This document shows, one piece after another, positions 8,778 through 17,679 of a stretch of 64,000 nucleotides of DNA. The position numbers and the translations under genes are program-made. The stretch is taken from assembly GCF_003594935.2 (NCBI RefSeq), contig NZ_CP043342.1:4092001-4156000 (forward strand). Direction: 5' to 3'. The stretch is from Enterobacter huaxiensis (GTDB lineage: Bacteria > Pseudomonadota > Gammaproteobacteria > Enterobacterales > Enterobacteriaceae). Position 1 is the stretch's first letter; each line of letters starts with the position of its first letter. The notes under the pieces are model-generated. The model did not search any database and was not told where the DNA came from. It saw only the letters and a list, made by a program, of their open reading frames with translations.

Positions 8778-8794
8778 TTCCGCACGATACGCAT

Positions 8795-8826
8795 AAAAAA
8801 AACGGCGCATTTGCGCCGTTTTTTTT
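8795..8826. terminator. Bidirectional terminator between arcA and creD
   Basis: The perfect inverted repeat AACGGCGCA/TGCGCCGTT has an A run before it and a T run after it, so it can act on arcA from the left and on creD from the right. Its end overlaps the creD stop codon. Confidence 0.88.
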
Positions 8827-10177
8827 ATTTCCAGATCCGCATCGTATCGTCATCCGGTTCTGCGGGAGGCTCAGGTCTCTTCGGCTGGGAAAGCGAATAC
8901 CAGTCAAAGTGGCGCGTCAGGTACATCACCGAGAAAAGGGACACTGCCAGCACCGCAGACCCCAGCAGCAGCGCGCTATCTTCCGAGCGCAGCAGGAACC
9001 ACATCACCACGTCCAGCCCCAGCAGCGCCAGTACAAACATCCCGCTGCGCTTCCAGCTTTTCAGCACCGCCTGTAGATACATTCCGTTCATGGCCGCGCC
9101 AACGAGGCTTGCGACAATCCAGGCAGGCGTAAACCCAACGTGCTCAGACAACGCCAGCAGTACCAGATAGAACAGCACCAGTGAAAGCCCCACCAGCAGA
9201 TACTGCATCGGGTGCAGACGCAGCCCGGTTAGGGTCTCGAAGACAAAGAACGCCATGAACGTCAGCGCAATCAGCAGGATGGCGTACTTCACCGCACGGT
9301 CGGTCAGCTGGTATTGGTCTGCTGGCGTAGCGACCGTGACGCTAAAGGCAGGGATATCGCTCCATTCCGGGGACTCCTGGCCACCAAACCAGCCCTCCAT
9401 ATTGTTCGCAAACCAGCTGCTCTGCCAGTTCGCCTGAAAACCAGAATCACCAATCTTGTGCTTCACCGGCAGATAGTTGCCCATAAAGCCCGGGTGCGGC
9501 CAGTTGCTGTTGAGGGTCATTTCACTGTTACGCCCGACCGGCACCACGGAAAAGCTGCCTGTCCCTGCCAGATTCAGCGAGACATCGAGGGCGAAGGTTT
9601 TTGCCGCCAGCGCGTTGTCCGTCAGCGGGATATGAATACCGGAAAGCGCCCCGTACACGCCGGAACCCGGCTCGACGCTCGGCGTTTCGCCGTTAATGTC
9701 TGCCACCTTCACCGTGCCAATTCCCCGGGCATCGCCCACGCCAACGACGATAAACGGCTGTCCCAGCGTCATGGTTTCCCCCTTCAGCTGCGCCATTTTC
9801 TCGGTGCTAAATTGCGCTTTTATCTTCAGGTCGGTGTTCCAGATTTGTCCGTCATAGATGCCAATACTTCGGGACTCAACGTGCTGATTCCCCTCGACAA
9901 GCAGAGATTCCGGGAGAATGAAGTGCATATAGCTTTTCTTGTATTCGACCTTCTTCTCGTCCTCCAGCTTGTAAAAGATCTCCGTTACCGGAATGGCAAT
10001 GAGCGGGCCGACCAGCTTTTGCGGTCCGCTGGTACTTTGACGAAGCGTGTTTTCAACGTCGTTACGGTAGCTCTCGCGTTCCGAAATCAGGTTACTGACC
10101 ATAAACAACGGAACTAACAGCAGCAGAATGCACCCCAGCAAGGTGCTCACTTTCCAGAACAGGGGGGATTTCATCAT
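8825..10177 (-). CDS. creD: Inner membrane protein CreD
   Basis: CreD is a 450-residue inner membrane protein of the CreBC regulon. One transmembrane helix lies at residues 10-30, followed by a large periplasmic part, and five or six more helices at about residues 300-430 (starting near AVKYAILLIALTFMAFFVFE). It matches the E. coli length. Its biochemical role is unknown; in several species creD affects envelope stress and beta-lactam response. Two adjacent ATG codons follow a GGAGAC ribosome site; either could be the start. A CreB tag lies just upstream, over the end of creC. Confidence 0.95.
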   Translation of the reverse strand: MMKSPLFWKVSTLLGCILLLLVPLFMVSNLISERESYRNDVENTLRQSTSGPQKLVGPLIAIPVTEIFYKLEDEKKVEYKKSYMHFILPESLLVEGNQHVESRSIGIYDGQIWNTDLKIKAQFSTEKMAQLKGETMTLGQPFIVVGVGDARGIGTVKVADINGETPSVEPGSGVYGALSGIHIPLTDNALAAKTFALDVSLNLAGTGSFSVVPVGRNSEMTLNSNWPHPGFMGNYLPVKHKIGDSGFQANWQSSWFANNMEGWFGGQESPEWSDIPAFSVTVATPADQYQLTDRAVKYAILLIALTFMAFFVFETLTGLRLHPMQYLLVGLSLVLFYLVLLALSEHVGFTPAWIVASLVGAAMNGMYLQAVLKSWKRSGMFVLALLGLDVVMWFLLRSEDSALLLGSAVLAVSLFSVMYLTRHFDWYSLSQPKRPEPPAEPDDDTMRIWK

Positions 10178-10233
10178 TACGTCTCCTTTGTGATGAGGAG
10201 AGCGTAACGAGGCTGTGTGGGGTCAGTTTGAAG

Positions 10234-11658
10234 CTATGTGAAGTGACGGTGAAGTGCCAGCGTGGCGGTTGCGCCCCCATGATCCCGATTCCGCAACGTA
10301 ATGCTCCCCTGGTGCAAACGGGCAACCTCCTGAACAAAGGCCAGCCCAAGCCCGCTGCTCTTCAATCCGTTGCTGCGCGGAAGGGAATAGAAGCGTTCAA
10401 AAATACGCGTCAGGGCATAATCCGGGATACCGCTTCCGCTATCGGTCACCGTCAGCAGGACCTGCGTTTGCGCTTCACACGCGGCCAGCGCAATAGCTCC
10501 GCCGGGCGGCGTGAAGTCGATGGCGTTATCCAGCAAATTACCCAGAGCCTGCTCGAGCAGCTCAGGATCGCCCGCAACGCACAGAGAGGCGCCCTGGCTC
10601 GTGAGCGTGATATTTTTCGCCGTCAGAACTGCCGAACGCGCGTCCGCCAGGCGGGTAAATAGCGTGTCGATATCGACGCTGACCGGCACGATCTCCACCC
10701 GATTTTCAAGCCGCGCCTGGGTCAGCAGCTTTTCGACCAGCGACTGCATGCGCGCGTTTTGCACCAGAATATTATCAATAAACCGCGCGGCCACCGGCGG
10801 AGGCGGCTGCTCGGTGAGGATTTCCGCCGCACCGCGAATGGCCGCGATGGGGCTTTTCAGCTCGTGAGTGAGGGCATGGACATAGTGTTCAATGTAGTTT
10901 TTCCCCTCCAGCCGAATGCGCATATTTTCCAGCGCCTGCGCCAGCTTGCGCAGTTCGCTACTGCCTGGGTTAGGCAGCGGGAGAGGCGTATCGGTGGTCA
11001 CCGCGTCGGCGTAACGCGATAAGGTGCCGATGGAGCGATTGATCCACCACGCCACTACAAGGCCAATCAGCAAGGCAATGCCGAGCAGCGCCCCGCCCGC
11101 CCACAGGATCCGCCGCTCGCTGCGGTGGATAACCGGCGCCATCGCGCTGTTCGGTTTCCCCACCGACAGCACGCCGACGATCTTACCCCGATCCACCACC
11201 GGCGCGGCAACGTACATCACCGTGCTCTGTGGATCGTCAGGGTCGCTCTGGGTACTGCGCGCACCGTATTCGCCGCGCAGCGTCAGCCAGACGTCGTTCC
11301 AGCGGGAATAATCTTTCCCCACGGCCTGACCGGCGGAGTCAAACACCACCTTCCCCCGGGCATCGGTCATATAGACGTGATACTCGTTACGCACTTTATG
11401 AATGCCGCCGATATTGGCGCGGAAGGGGCGCTGATGGAGCCGTGAAAAGGCCTGCGCCAGCTTGCCCTGCTGCGCGTCACCCGACAGCAGATCGTCACGC
11501 CCCACCTCCGCCAGTAAGGTAGCGGTATCGATCAGCGTGCCCTCTGTTGCCCTGCGCACGCCGGGCTTCACTTCCTGCACGAAGATAGACAGCACAAACC
11601 ACGCGGCAATTGCCACAATCAGGAAGTATCCCAGCAGCAGCCGCATGCCGATGCGCAT
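10234..11658 (-). CDS. creC: Sensor histidine kinase CreC
   Basis: CreC is the membrane sensor that phosphorylates CreB, in E. coli in response to the carbon source and growth in minimal medium. Of its 474 residues, the first 30 form a transmembrane helix, residues 31-180 a periplasmic sensor part, and 185-207 a second helix. The phosphorylated His265 lies in THELKSPIAAIRG; the ATPase domain shows N (LGNLLDNAIDF), G1 (TDSGSGIP) and G2 (GLGLAFVQE) boxes. The start codon overlaps the creB stop by one base. Confidence 0.97.
   Translation of the reverse strand: MRIGMRLLLGYFLIVAIAAWFVLSIFVQEVKPGVRRATEGTLIDTATLLAEVGRDDLLSGDAQQGKLAQAFSRLHQRPFRANIGGIHKVRNEYHVYMTDARGKVVFDSAGQAVGKDYSRWNDVWLTLRGEYGARSTQSDPDDPQSTVMYVAAPVVDRGKIVGVLSVGKPNSAMAPVIHRSERRILWAGGALLGIALLIGLVVAWWINRSIGTLSRYADAVTTDTPLPLPNPGSSELRKLAQALENMRIRLEGKNYIEHYVHALTHELKSPIAAIRGAAEILTEQPPPPVAARFIDNILVQNARMQSLVEKLLTQARLENRVEIVPVSVDIDTLFTRLADARSAVLTAKNITLTSQGASLCVAGDPELLEQALGNLLDNAIDFTPPGGAIALAACEAQTQVLLTVTDSGSGIPDYALTRIFERFYSLPRSNGLKSSGLGLAFVQEVARLHQGSITLRNRDHGGATATLALHRHFT
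10238..10253 (-). promoter_or_regulatory. CreB-binding tag upstream of creD
   Basis: On the transcribed strand the sequence is TTCAC-CGTCAC-TTCAC, a perfect match to the CreB tag TTCACnnnnnnTTCAC. A further partial TTCAA repeat follows. The site lies within the last codons of creC, about 60 bases before creD, so creD can be switched on by CreB independently of creABC. Confidence 0.8.
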
Positions 11659-12347
11659 TAATAAAGCCCCAGACTGTAGCCCATACCGCGATGGGTGCTG
11701 ATGGGCGAAAGCGCCTCGTTCACCGCCCGCAGCTTGGCGCGCAAGGTTTTGATGTGGGTGTCGACGGTGCGATCGAAACTGTCGCCGTCGTCTCCCCAGA
11801 CCTTATCCATCAGCTGCTGGCGCGAAAACACGCGCCCCGGTGCCTGCAACAGCGTTTTGAGTAATAAAAATTCGTAGCGGGTCAGCGGAAGAGGTTCCCC
11901 GCACCAGCAGATCCGCGCGGCTGGCTCATTCAGCTCAAACTGTCCAATTCGGACGATGTCAGAAGGCGCTGCCGATTTTTGCATCCGCCGTAAAATCGTC
12001 CTTACCCGGGCGCACACTTCCCGTGGGGAGAAAGGCTTGGCAACGTAGTCGTCAGCGCCCATTTCCAGGCCGAGCAGCTTGTCGACCTCATCGCTGCGCG
12101 CCGTCAGAAACAGCACCGGCAGTGACGGATGCTGCGCCAGCAGCTGACGACACAGTTCAAAGCCGCTGATATCCGGCAGCCCGACGTCCAGAATAGCCAG
12201 CGCGGGAGCCTGCCGCCGCGCCTCCTCCAGCACCGGCAAACCGCGCTCAAACGCCTTTACCGCAAACCCTTCCTGCTGGAGCATGTAGATAAGCGTATCG
12301 GCGATACTGGTTTCATCTTCAACCAGCCAGACCACAGGTTGTTGCAT
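11658..12347 (-). CDS. creB: Response regulator CreB
   Basis: CreB is the OmpR-type response regulator partnered with CreC. The receiver domain has the acidic residues at VEDE (residues 9-12) and the phosphorylated Asp54 in AILDVGLPDISG; Thr and Lys switch residues occur at FLTARSDEVD and YVAKPFSPRE. The C-terminal winged helix ends in FDRTVDTHIKTLRAKLR and RGMGYSL. It is followed without a gap by creC and preceded by creA, giving the E. coli creABCD order. Confidence 0.97.
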   Translation of the reverse strand: MQQPVVWLVEDETSIADTLIYMLQQEGFAVKAFERGLPVLEEARRQAPALAILDVGLPDISGFELCRQLLAQHPSLPVLFLTARSDEVDKLLGLEMGADDYVAKPFSPREVCARVRTILRRMQKSAAPSDIVRIGQFELNEPAARICWCGEPLPLTRYEFLLLKTLLQAPGRVFSRQQLMDKVWGDDGDSFDRTVDTHIKTLRAKLRAVNEALSPISTHRGMGYSLGLY

Positions 12348-12361
12348 GGTTCATCCCTGAA

Positions 12362-12832
12362 TTAATGCCACGGCATAATCGGCACGGCGCTGATGGCGTT
12401 TTTCGGCGAGCCTTCCACCACTTTGTCGGAGTAAGCAAGATAGGCCAGAGTGTTGCGCTTCGCATCATAGAAACGCACCACCTGCAGCTTTTTGAACACC
12501 AGCGAGGTCCGTTTCTGGAAGACCACGTCGCCCTGCGCTTTGCCGTTTTTAATTTTATCGCTCAGCTCAACCGGGCCAACCTGCTGGCACGAAATGGCGG
12601 CGTCTGACGTATCTTCCGCCAGCCCAAGGCCGCCTTTAATCCCGCCCGTTTTCGCGCGGCTGACGTAGCAGGTGACGTTTTTCACGTCCGGATCGTCGAA
12701 GGCTTCCACCACAATTTTGTGGTCAGGGCCGAATATTTTAAACACGGTATCGACGGAGCCAATCTGTTCCGCCTGGGCGGCGCGCCCCACCAGCAGCATC
12801 AACGCGGTAAAGAGTAAAGTCTTGTATTTCAT
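12362..12832 (-). CDS. creA: CreA family exported protein
   Basis: The 156-residue product starts with a signal peptide (MKYKTLLFTALMLLVGRAAQA) and continues as the CreA family domain (EQIGSVDTVFKIFGPDHKI), with two cysteines in the mature part. It probably lies in the periplasm. Its function is not known. In E. coli creA is the first gene of creABCD, and here it is 14 bases ahead of creB. The promoter must lie in the 211-base gap shared with the divergent gene rob. Confidence 0.93.
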   Translation of the reverse strand: MKYKTLLFTALMLLVGRAAQAEQIGSVDTVFKIFGPDHKIVVEAFDDPDVKNVTCYVSRAKTGGIKGGLGLAEDTSDAAISCQQVGPVELSDKIKNGKAQGDVVFQKRTSLVFKKLQVVRFYDAKRNTLAYLAYSDKVVEGSPKNAISAVPIMPWH

Positions 12833-13043
12833 ATTGTTACCATTCTTTAAAATTGCACTGAGCGATTATTCAACACTTTAGACAAAAATGTAGCAAGATC
12901 ACAGGATTAGAATATATTTGCCCATAATGCGCTGCAAAAAGCATTAATGCGCAAAAAAAACACCGAATGCTAAAACATCAAAAAATGCTATTATCCGCTA
13001 ACCTGTTATCAGGCACCTGCTGTTTTAAGGATGAGGATAGTAT

Positions 13044-13913
13044 ATGGATCAGGCTGGAATTATTCGCGACCTGCTTACCTGGCTGGAAGGTCACCTCGAC
13101 CAGCCTTTGTCACTGGATAATGTGGCGGCAAAAGCAGGCTATTCCAAGTGGCATCTGCAAAGGATGTTCAAGGATGTCACCGGTCATGCCATCGGTGCCT
13201 ATATTCGCGCGCGTCGTTTATCAAAATCCGCTGTCGCACTGCGCCTGACCGCGCGCCCGATCCTGGATATTGCCCTGCAGTATCGTTTCGATTCACAGCA
13301 GACCTTCACCCGCGCCTTTAAAAAACAGTTCTCGCTGACGCCAGCGCTCTATCGCCGCTCGCCTGACTGGAGTTCGTTTGGCATGCGTCCACCGCTGCGC
13401 CTGGGCGAGTTCGCTATGCCAAAATACGAAATGGTCACCCTGCCGGAAACCCATCTGATTGGTACGACGCAGAGCTACTCCTGCTCTCTGGAGCAAATTT
13501 CCGAGTTCCGTCACCAAATGCGCGTCCAGTTCTGGCGTGATTTCCTCAGCCATGCTCCGGCTATCCCGCCGATGTTATACGGCCTGAACGAAACGCACCC
13601 AAGCCACGAAAAAGACGACGAGCAGGAGGTGTTCTACACCACGGCGCTCACGCCTGAACTGGCAAATGGCTACATTCAGGGCTCTAAACCGGTCGTGCTG
13701 GAAGGTGGCGATTACGTCATGTTCGCGTATGAAGGGCTGGGAACGGGCGTTCAGGAGTTTATCCTGACCGTTTACGGAACCTGCATGCCAATGCTGAATC
13801 TGAATCGCCGTAAAGGTCAGGATATCGAGCGTTACTATCCGGCAAGCGATGCAAAACCGGAAGAAGGCCCCATCAACCTGCGCATGGAATACCTCATTCC
13901 GGTACGTCGTTAA
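13044..13913 (+). CDS. rob: Right origin-binding transcriptional activator Rob (AraC/XylS family)
   Basis: Rob, a relative of MarA and SoxS, activates genes for efflux, superoxide and solvent resistance, and binds the right side of oriC. The 289 residues match E. coli. The N-terminal 105 residues hold the two AraC-type helix-turn-helix motifs (LDNVAAKAGYSKWHLQRMFK and ILDIALQYRFDSQQTFTRAF). The remainder is a GyrI-like effector domain (EFAMPKYEMVTLPETHLIGT), which in E. coli binds bile salts and fatty acids. It ends by overlapping the stop of convergent gpmB by four bases. Confidence 0.97.
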   Translation: MDQAGIIRDLLTWLEGHLDQPLSLDNVAAKAGYSKWHLQRMFKDVTGHAIGAYIRARRLSKSAVALRLTARPILDIALQYRFDSQQTFTRAFKKQFSLTPALYRRSPDWSSFGMRPPLRLGEFAMPKYEMVTLPETHLIGTTQSYSCSLEQISEFRHQMRVQFWRDFLSHAPAIPPMLYGLNETHPSHEKDDEQEVFYTTALTPELANGYIQGSKPVVLEGGDYVMFAYEGLGTGVQEFILTVYGTCMPMLNLNRRKGQDIERYYPASDAKPEEGPINLRMEYLIPVRR

Positions 13914-14557
13914 CGCTGAAGTTCGTCCAGCGCAGGGGCATCAAGATGCGAAATGTCCCCTGCCATCTCCACCACCCACCCCGACGCCAGCCACTGGCTT
14001 TCCTGATAGTCGATACGGGAAATGGAGCAGTTGCGCAGGCGCAGACGGCGCTCGGCGTAAGCCGGTAGGCCGAGAATGGTGCTCACCAGGCAGCCCAGCG
14101 CGATACCGTGGCTCACCAGCAGCGGACGGCTACCCGCCGGAAGCTTCAGGCACTCTGCCAGCGCGGCATGCATACGCACGCTCAGCTCCTGCATGGATTC
14201 ACCTTCCGGAATTCGGCCATCTTCGGTGCCGTTCACCAGCGTACGGCGCCAGCCCTCTTCCGTTTCCGTCAGCGTATCGATGTGGCGTTTTTCCAGCACC
14301 CCCATATCCAGCTCGCGAATGCGCGGCTCAAGGATAACGTCGCAGCCGCAGGCATCCGCGATGATACGCGCAGTCTGCTGGGTACGACCTAAATCGCTGG
14401 AGATGACGTGCGTGATGCCCAGCGTTCTGGCGCGCTCTGCCACCTGCCACGCTTGCTGCACGCCCTTTTCCGTGAGAGGGCTGTCTGACTGGCCTTGAAT
14501 ACGTCGCTCGGCGTTCCACTGCGTTTCACCGTGGCGAACAAGGTATACCTGTAACAT
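13910..14557 (-). CDS. gpmB: Histidine phosphatase family protein GpmB (YtjC)
   Basis: The 215-residue protein carries the RHG catalytic motif LVRHGETQWN at residues 6-15, with the second histidine in LLVSHGIALG. It is named as a phosphoglycerate mutase, but family members of this branch act mainly as phosphatases, and the substrate is uncertain. It runs convergent to rob with a four-base overlap and divergent from yjjX, about 50 bases apart, an arrangement conserved in E. coli. Confidence 0.93.
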   Translation of the reverse strand: MLQVYLVRHGETQWNAERRIQGQSDSPLTEKGVQQAWQVAERARTLGITHVISSDLGRTQQTARIIADACGCDVILEPRIRELDMGVLEKRHIDTLTETEEGWRRTLVNGTEDGRIPEGESMQELSVRMHAALAECLKLPAGSRPLLVSHGIALGCLVSTILGLPAYAERRLRLRNCSISRIDYQESQWLASGWVVEMAGDISHLDAPALDELQR

Positions 14558-14606
14558 GCTTTTTTTCCGTTATACTGCGATGAGTTTTTTTGAATCGAGC
14601 TTAATT

Positions 14607-15122
14607 ATGCACCATGTTGTCTCTGCTACCACTAATCCTGCCAAAATTCAGGCAATTCTAAGGGCATTTGAAGAGATCTTCGGCGAAGGATCCTGCCACA
14701 TTGACGCCGTCGGCGTCGAGAGTGGCGTACCTGAACAGCCGTTCGGAAGCGAGGAAACGCGCGCTGGCGCACGGAATCGCGTGGTGAATGCCAAAGAAGC
14801 CGCGCCAGACGCTGACTTCTGGGTTGCCATTGAGGCCGGCATCGACGAAGGCGCAACCTTTAGCTGGGTGGTGATTGAAAGCCGCCAGCAGCGCGGTGAA
14901 GCCCGCTCGGCGACCCTGCCGCTGCCGGAGATCATTCTGGAAAAAGTACGCGAAGGTGAAGCCCTTGGGCCGGTGATGTCACAGTACACCGGCATTGACG
15001 AGATTGGCCGCAAAGAAGGGGCGATTGGCGTCTTTACCGCGGGCAAGCTGACGCGCTCAAGCGTTTACCACCAGGCGGTGATCCTGGCGTTAAGCCCGTT
15101 CCATAACGCGATTTATCGATAA
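14607..15122 (+). CDS. yjjX: Inosine/xanthosine triphosphatase YjjX
   Basis: YjjX removes non-canonical ITP and XTP from the nucleotide pool. The start at MHHVVSATTNPAKIQAIL gives 171 residues, in line with the E. coli protein; an upstream in-frame extension of 17 codons lacks similarity and a ribosome site. Family segments seen are PEQPFGSEETRAGARNRV, FWVAIEAGID and GAIGVFTAGKLTR. Its stop codon lies seven bases from the stop of the convergent trpR. Confidence 0.95.
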   Translation: MHHVVSATTNPAKIQAILRAFEEIFGEGSCHIDAVGVESGVPEQPFGSEETRAGARNRVVNAKEAAPDADFWVAIEAGIDEGATFSWVVIESRQQRGEARSATLPLPEIILEKVREGEALGPVMSQYTGIDEIGRKEGAIGVFTAGKLTRSSVYHQAVILALSPFHNAIYR

Positions 15123-15129
15123 GCCATCG

Positions 15130-15459
15130 TCATCCGGCGTTTTTCAACAACACCGCTTCAAGCCACTGGCGCAGCTCTACCGGCGCCGACTTCAGGCTGT
15201 TCGATCCGCGGGTAATGGTCGCGATGCCCGCGCCGAGCTCGTTCTTCAGCTCGCGCTGGCTCATCTCGCCGCGCAGCAGCTCTTCAATAATCCGCACGCG
15301 CGTGCCCAGCGCTTCGCGCTCGTCGGGCGTCAGCATCAGCTGCAGCAGCGGTAAATGCAGATCCTTGTCATAAGACTGGCGGAGCAACTCCACAAAACGA
15401 AGCCACTCCTGATTGCGTTGTTCGGCCATCGCCGAGGAATACGGGGAATGCTGGGTCAT
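15130..15459 (-). CDS. trpR: Trp operon repressor TrpR
   Basis: TrpR binds tryptophan and then represses trp, aroH, mtr and its own gene. The 109-residue protein has the all-helical TrpR fold, with helix-turn-helix segment MSQRELKNELGAGIATITRG close to residues 66-85 and the tryptophan-pocket residues in LGTRVRIIEELLRG. The start MTQHSPYSSAMAEQR was chosen by match to E. coli; a longer upstream extension overlaps slt. A trp operator lies directly before the start, so autoregulation is expected. Confidence 0.97.
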   Translation of the reverse strand: MTQHSPYSSAMAEQRNQEWLRFVELLRQSYDKDLHLPLLQLMLTPDEREALGTRVRIIEELLRGEMSQRELKNELGAGIATITRGSNSLKSAPVELRQWLEAVLLKNAG

Positions 15460-15474
15460 GTTATGCTGCCTCTT

Positions 15475-15492
15475 GTACTCATTAGCGAGTAC
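15475..15492 (-). promoter_or_regulatory. trp operator of trpR
   Basis: The palindrome GTACTC-ATTAGC-GAGTAC differs from the E. coli trpR operator at a single position. It is 15 bases from the trpR start and within the probable promoter, so TrpR represses its own gene here. Confidence 0.88.
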
Positions 15493-15514
15493 AGCATAAC
15501 ACAACCCGCGCCGA

Positions 15515-17452
15515 TCAGTAACGTCTCTGCCACTCGGCATCGCTCATCAGGGCGTCATTCTGCCCCATGAAGTAGCGATAGTAGGCATCATACGCCAGCA
15601 CGTTTTTCACGTATCCGCGCGTTTCCGAGAACGGAATGCTCTCGACAAACGCCACGGCATCGATGCGCCCTGCGCTGTTACCCAGCCAGGTTCGCACGCG
15701 TCCCGGACCCGCGTTATACGCCGCCGAAGAGAAGATGCGGTTATTGCCGAACTGCTGATACACATACTGGAGATAGCTGGTACCAATGTTAATGTTGGTA
15801 TCCGGATCCAGCAGCTGTGACGGGCTGCTGTAGCCTGGAATATTAAACATCTTCACCGTGTGCGTCGCCGTGCCCGGCATGATCTGCATCAGGCCGCTGG
15901 CTCCCACCGGGGAGCGCACCTTCGGGTTCCAGGCGCTCTCCTGGCGGGCAATTGCCATCGCGTAGCTTTTCGGAATGTCTTTGCCGCTGGTGTAGCGGTC
16001 AAAGAGATCTTTATACGCCAGCGGGAAGCGCTCCTCGAGATGATCCCACAGCTTGCCGGCGATCGTCGCCTGCACGCTCAGATCCCACCAGCGGTTATCA
16101 AACGCATAGCGCGCCAGCTGGGCTTTCTCGTCCGTCGTGCGGCTGGTGACCAGGTTGGCCCATTCGCTGCGCGCGGTGTTGTCGAGGTTCCAGTACATCA
16201 GCTCGCGCACGCGCGCCATCTCCGGCCCCTGCGTCAGCGACGGGCTGGCGTTGGCGGGCGCTTTGTCGATCTTCAGGGTGTACTCTTCCCCAAGACGCTG
16301 GGCTGCCACCATCGGGTAGAACCCGCGCTGCTGCATTAATGCGTGGAGGATCTCTTTGGCTTCATCATCACGACCGCGCTCCAGCAGCAGATCGGCCTGC
16401 CAGTAGCGCCATTCGTCTTTCTCTTTGGCATCCATCGGCAGACGCGCCAGCCAGGTATTCAGCCCATGACGATCGCCCGTGCCCAGCGCCATGCGCACGC
16501 GGCGCTCCACCAGAGAGGTAGAGTTTGAGCGCATGATGGCATCGTCACGCCAGCGGGCCTGCTCATCGGTCACATCGTTACCCATCAGCCGCCATGCAAC
16601 GATGTCACGCAGCTCCTGGGTTTGCTCTTCTGTAAGCTGCTGCGCCTGCACCAGCTGCGGGATCATCAGCCGCGCGTTTTCCACGTCGTCACGCGCCACG
16701 CTGGTAAAAGCGACCGCCGCCATCTGGCGGGTAAAGTCCGTGGCTCCCGTCGTACGGGCAAAGGTCAGCACGCTGTTCGGATCGTTTGCCAGCCCGATAA
16801 CCGCCGTAGAAATGGTCTGGTACTCCGGCGGCATCTGCCCCGCCAGCGCGGTGACCAGGCGGGTATTTCCGGCCTTCATCGCCAGGCGAATGCGTTCAAG
16901 ATACGCCAGCGGATCCTGCTTGCCGGACGCGCGCCATGCGCCAAAGAGGGAGTCACAGGCGTTAGGCTGGCTCTTGCCCGTCAGCCACAGATCTTTGGCA
17001 CCGACCCAGGCCTCTTCCTGCTGTCCGGTCGCCCATTTGGCGTAGTAGTAGTTACACTGCGCTTCCGTAGTGCCCGGTTTTTCCGGGCTAAACGCCAGCA
17101 GCCCGCGCCAGTCTTCGCGACGCGCCAGTTCGTTCACAAAGCGCGACTGCAGGTTGCGTGCGGGCGGGAGCGTTGGGTTCGCCTGAATAAAGTTATTCAC
17201 GGTCACGGTAGGCTGGTTCATCAGATCGTCGGTGATCTGGCGATACTCGAGATACGGGTACAGCGGATAGTCTTTCAGCGTCGGCATCAGCGCCTGCACG
17301 GTATCCATCTGCTTATTGTCCCACGCCTGCTTGATTTGGGCATAGCGGTTACGTTGTTCATCCAGTGAATCGGCATGCACCGCCTGGCTTACCGCCATTA
17401 CGCATACGCTGGCAGCCAGCAGACGCCAGACCACCTGTTTGGCTCTTTCCAC
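15515..17452 (-). CDS. slt: Soluble lytic murein transglycosylase Slt70
   Basis: Slt cleaves the MurNAc-GlcNAc bond of peptidoglycan in the periplasm, leaving 1,6-anhydromuropeptides. Its 645 residues equal the E. coli length. It has a signal peptide (cleaved near VHADSLDEQ), a long helical superhelix domain, and a C-terminal lysozyme-like domain with the catalytic Glu in ARQESAWNPKV near residue 505, followed by SPVGASGLMQIMPGTA and AYNAGPGRV. It precedes trpR in the same direction, ending inside the trpR upstream region. Confidence 0.97.
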   Translation of the reverse strand: MERAKQVVWRLLAASVCVMAVSQAVHADSLDEQRNRYAQIKQAWDNKQMDTVQALMPTLKDYPLYPYLEYRQITDDLMNQPTVTVNNFIQANPTLPPARNLQSRFVNELARREDWRGLLAFSPEKPGTTEAQCNYYYAKWATGQQEEAWVGAKDLWLTGKSQPNACDSLFGAWRASGKQDPLAYLERIRLAMKAGNTRLVTALAGQMPPEYQTISTAVIGLANDPNSVLTFARTTGATDFTRQMAAVAFTSVARDDVENARLMIPQLVQAQQLTEEQTQELRDIVAWRLMGNDVTDEQARWRDDAIMRSNSTSLVERRVRMALGTGDRHGLNTWLARLPMDAKEKDEWRYWQADLLLERGRDDEAKEILHALMQQRGFYPMVAAQRLGEEYTLKIDKAPANASPSLTQGPEMARVRELMYWNLDNTARSEWANLVTSRTTDEKAQLARYAFDNRWWDLSVQATIAGKLWDHLEERFPLAYKDLFDRYTSGKDIPKSYAMAIARQESAWNPKVRSPVGASGLMQIMPGTATHTVKMFNIPGYSSPSQLLDPDTNINIGTSYLQYVYQQFGNNRIFSSAAYNAGPGRVRTWLGNSAGRIDAVAFVESIPFSETRGYVKNVLAYDAYYRYFMGQNDALMSDAEWQRRY

Positions 17453-17679
17453 AAGCTCTTCCTCTTTGTTTTTTCATTATTTGCAGCGTCTTGCCACGTC
17501 AAAGTCTACTTAACTTATGCTAACCAGGCATCCTGCAACGCGCCACGTCATGGACACTTTTTTACCTTTCCTGCGCGTTTTAACACTCCCGACGTTCCTG
17601 GCTGGGATTAGGGCGTGAAAAAGGCTACACTTCGAGGCTGAATTCCATACTCATCATGATAAAAGAGGCGAAGTCCAAC

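Noticed and set aside
15460..15540. Longer trpR reading frame starting inside slt
   Set aside because: It would translate the trp operator; the inner ATG matches the known TrpR N-terminus.
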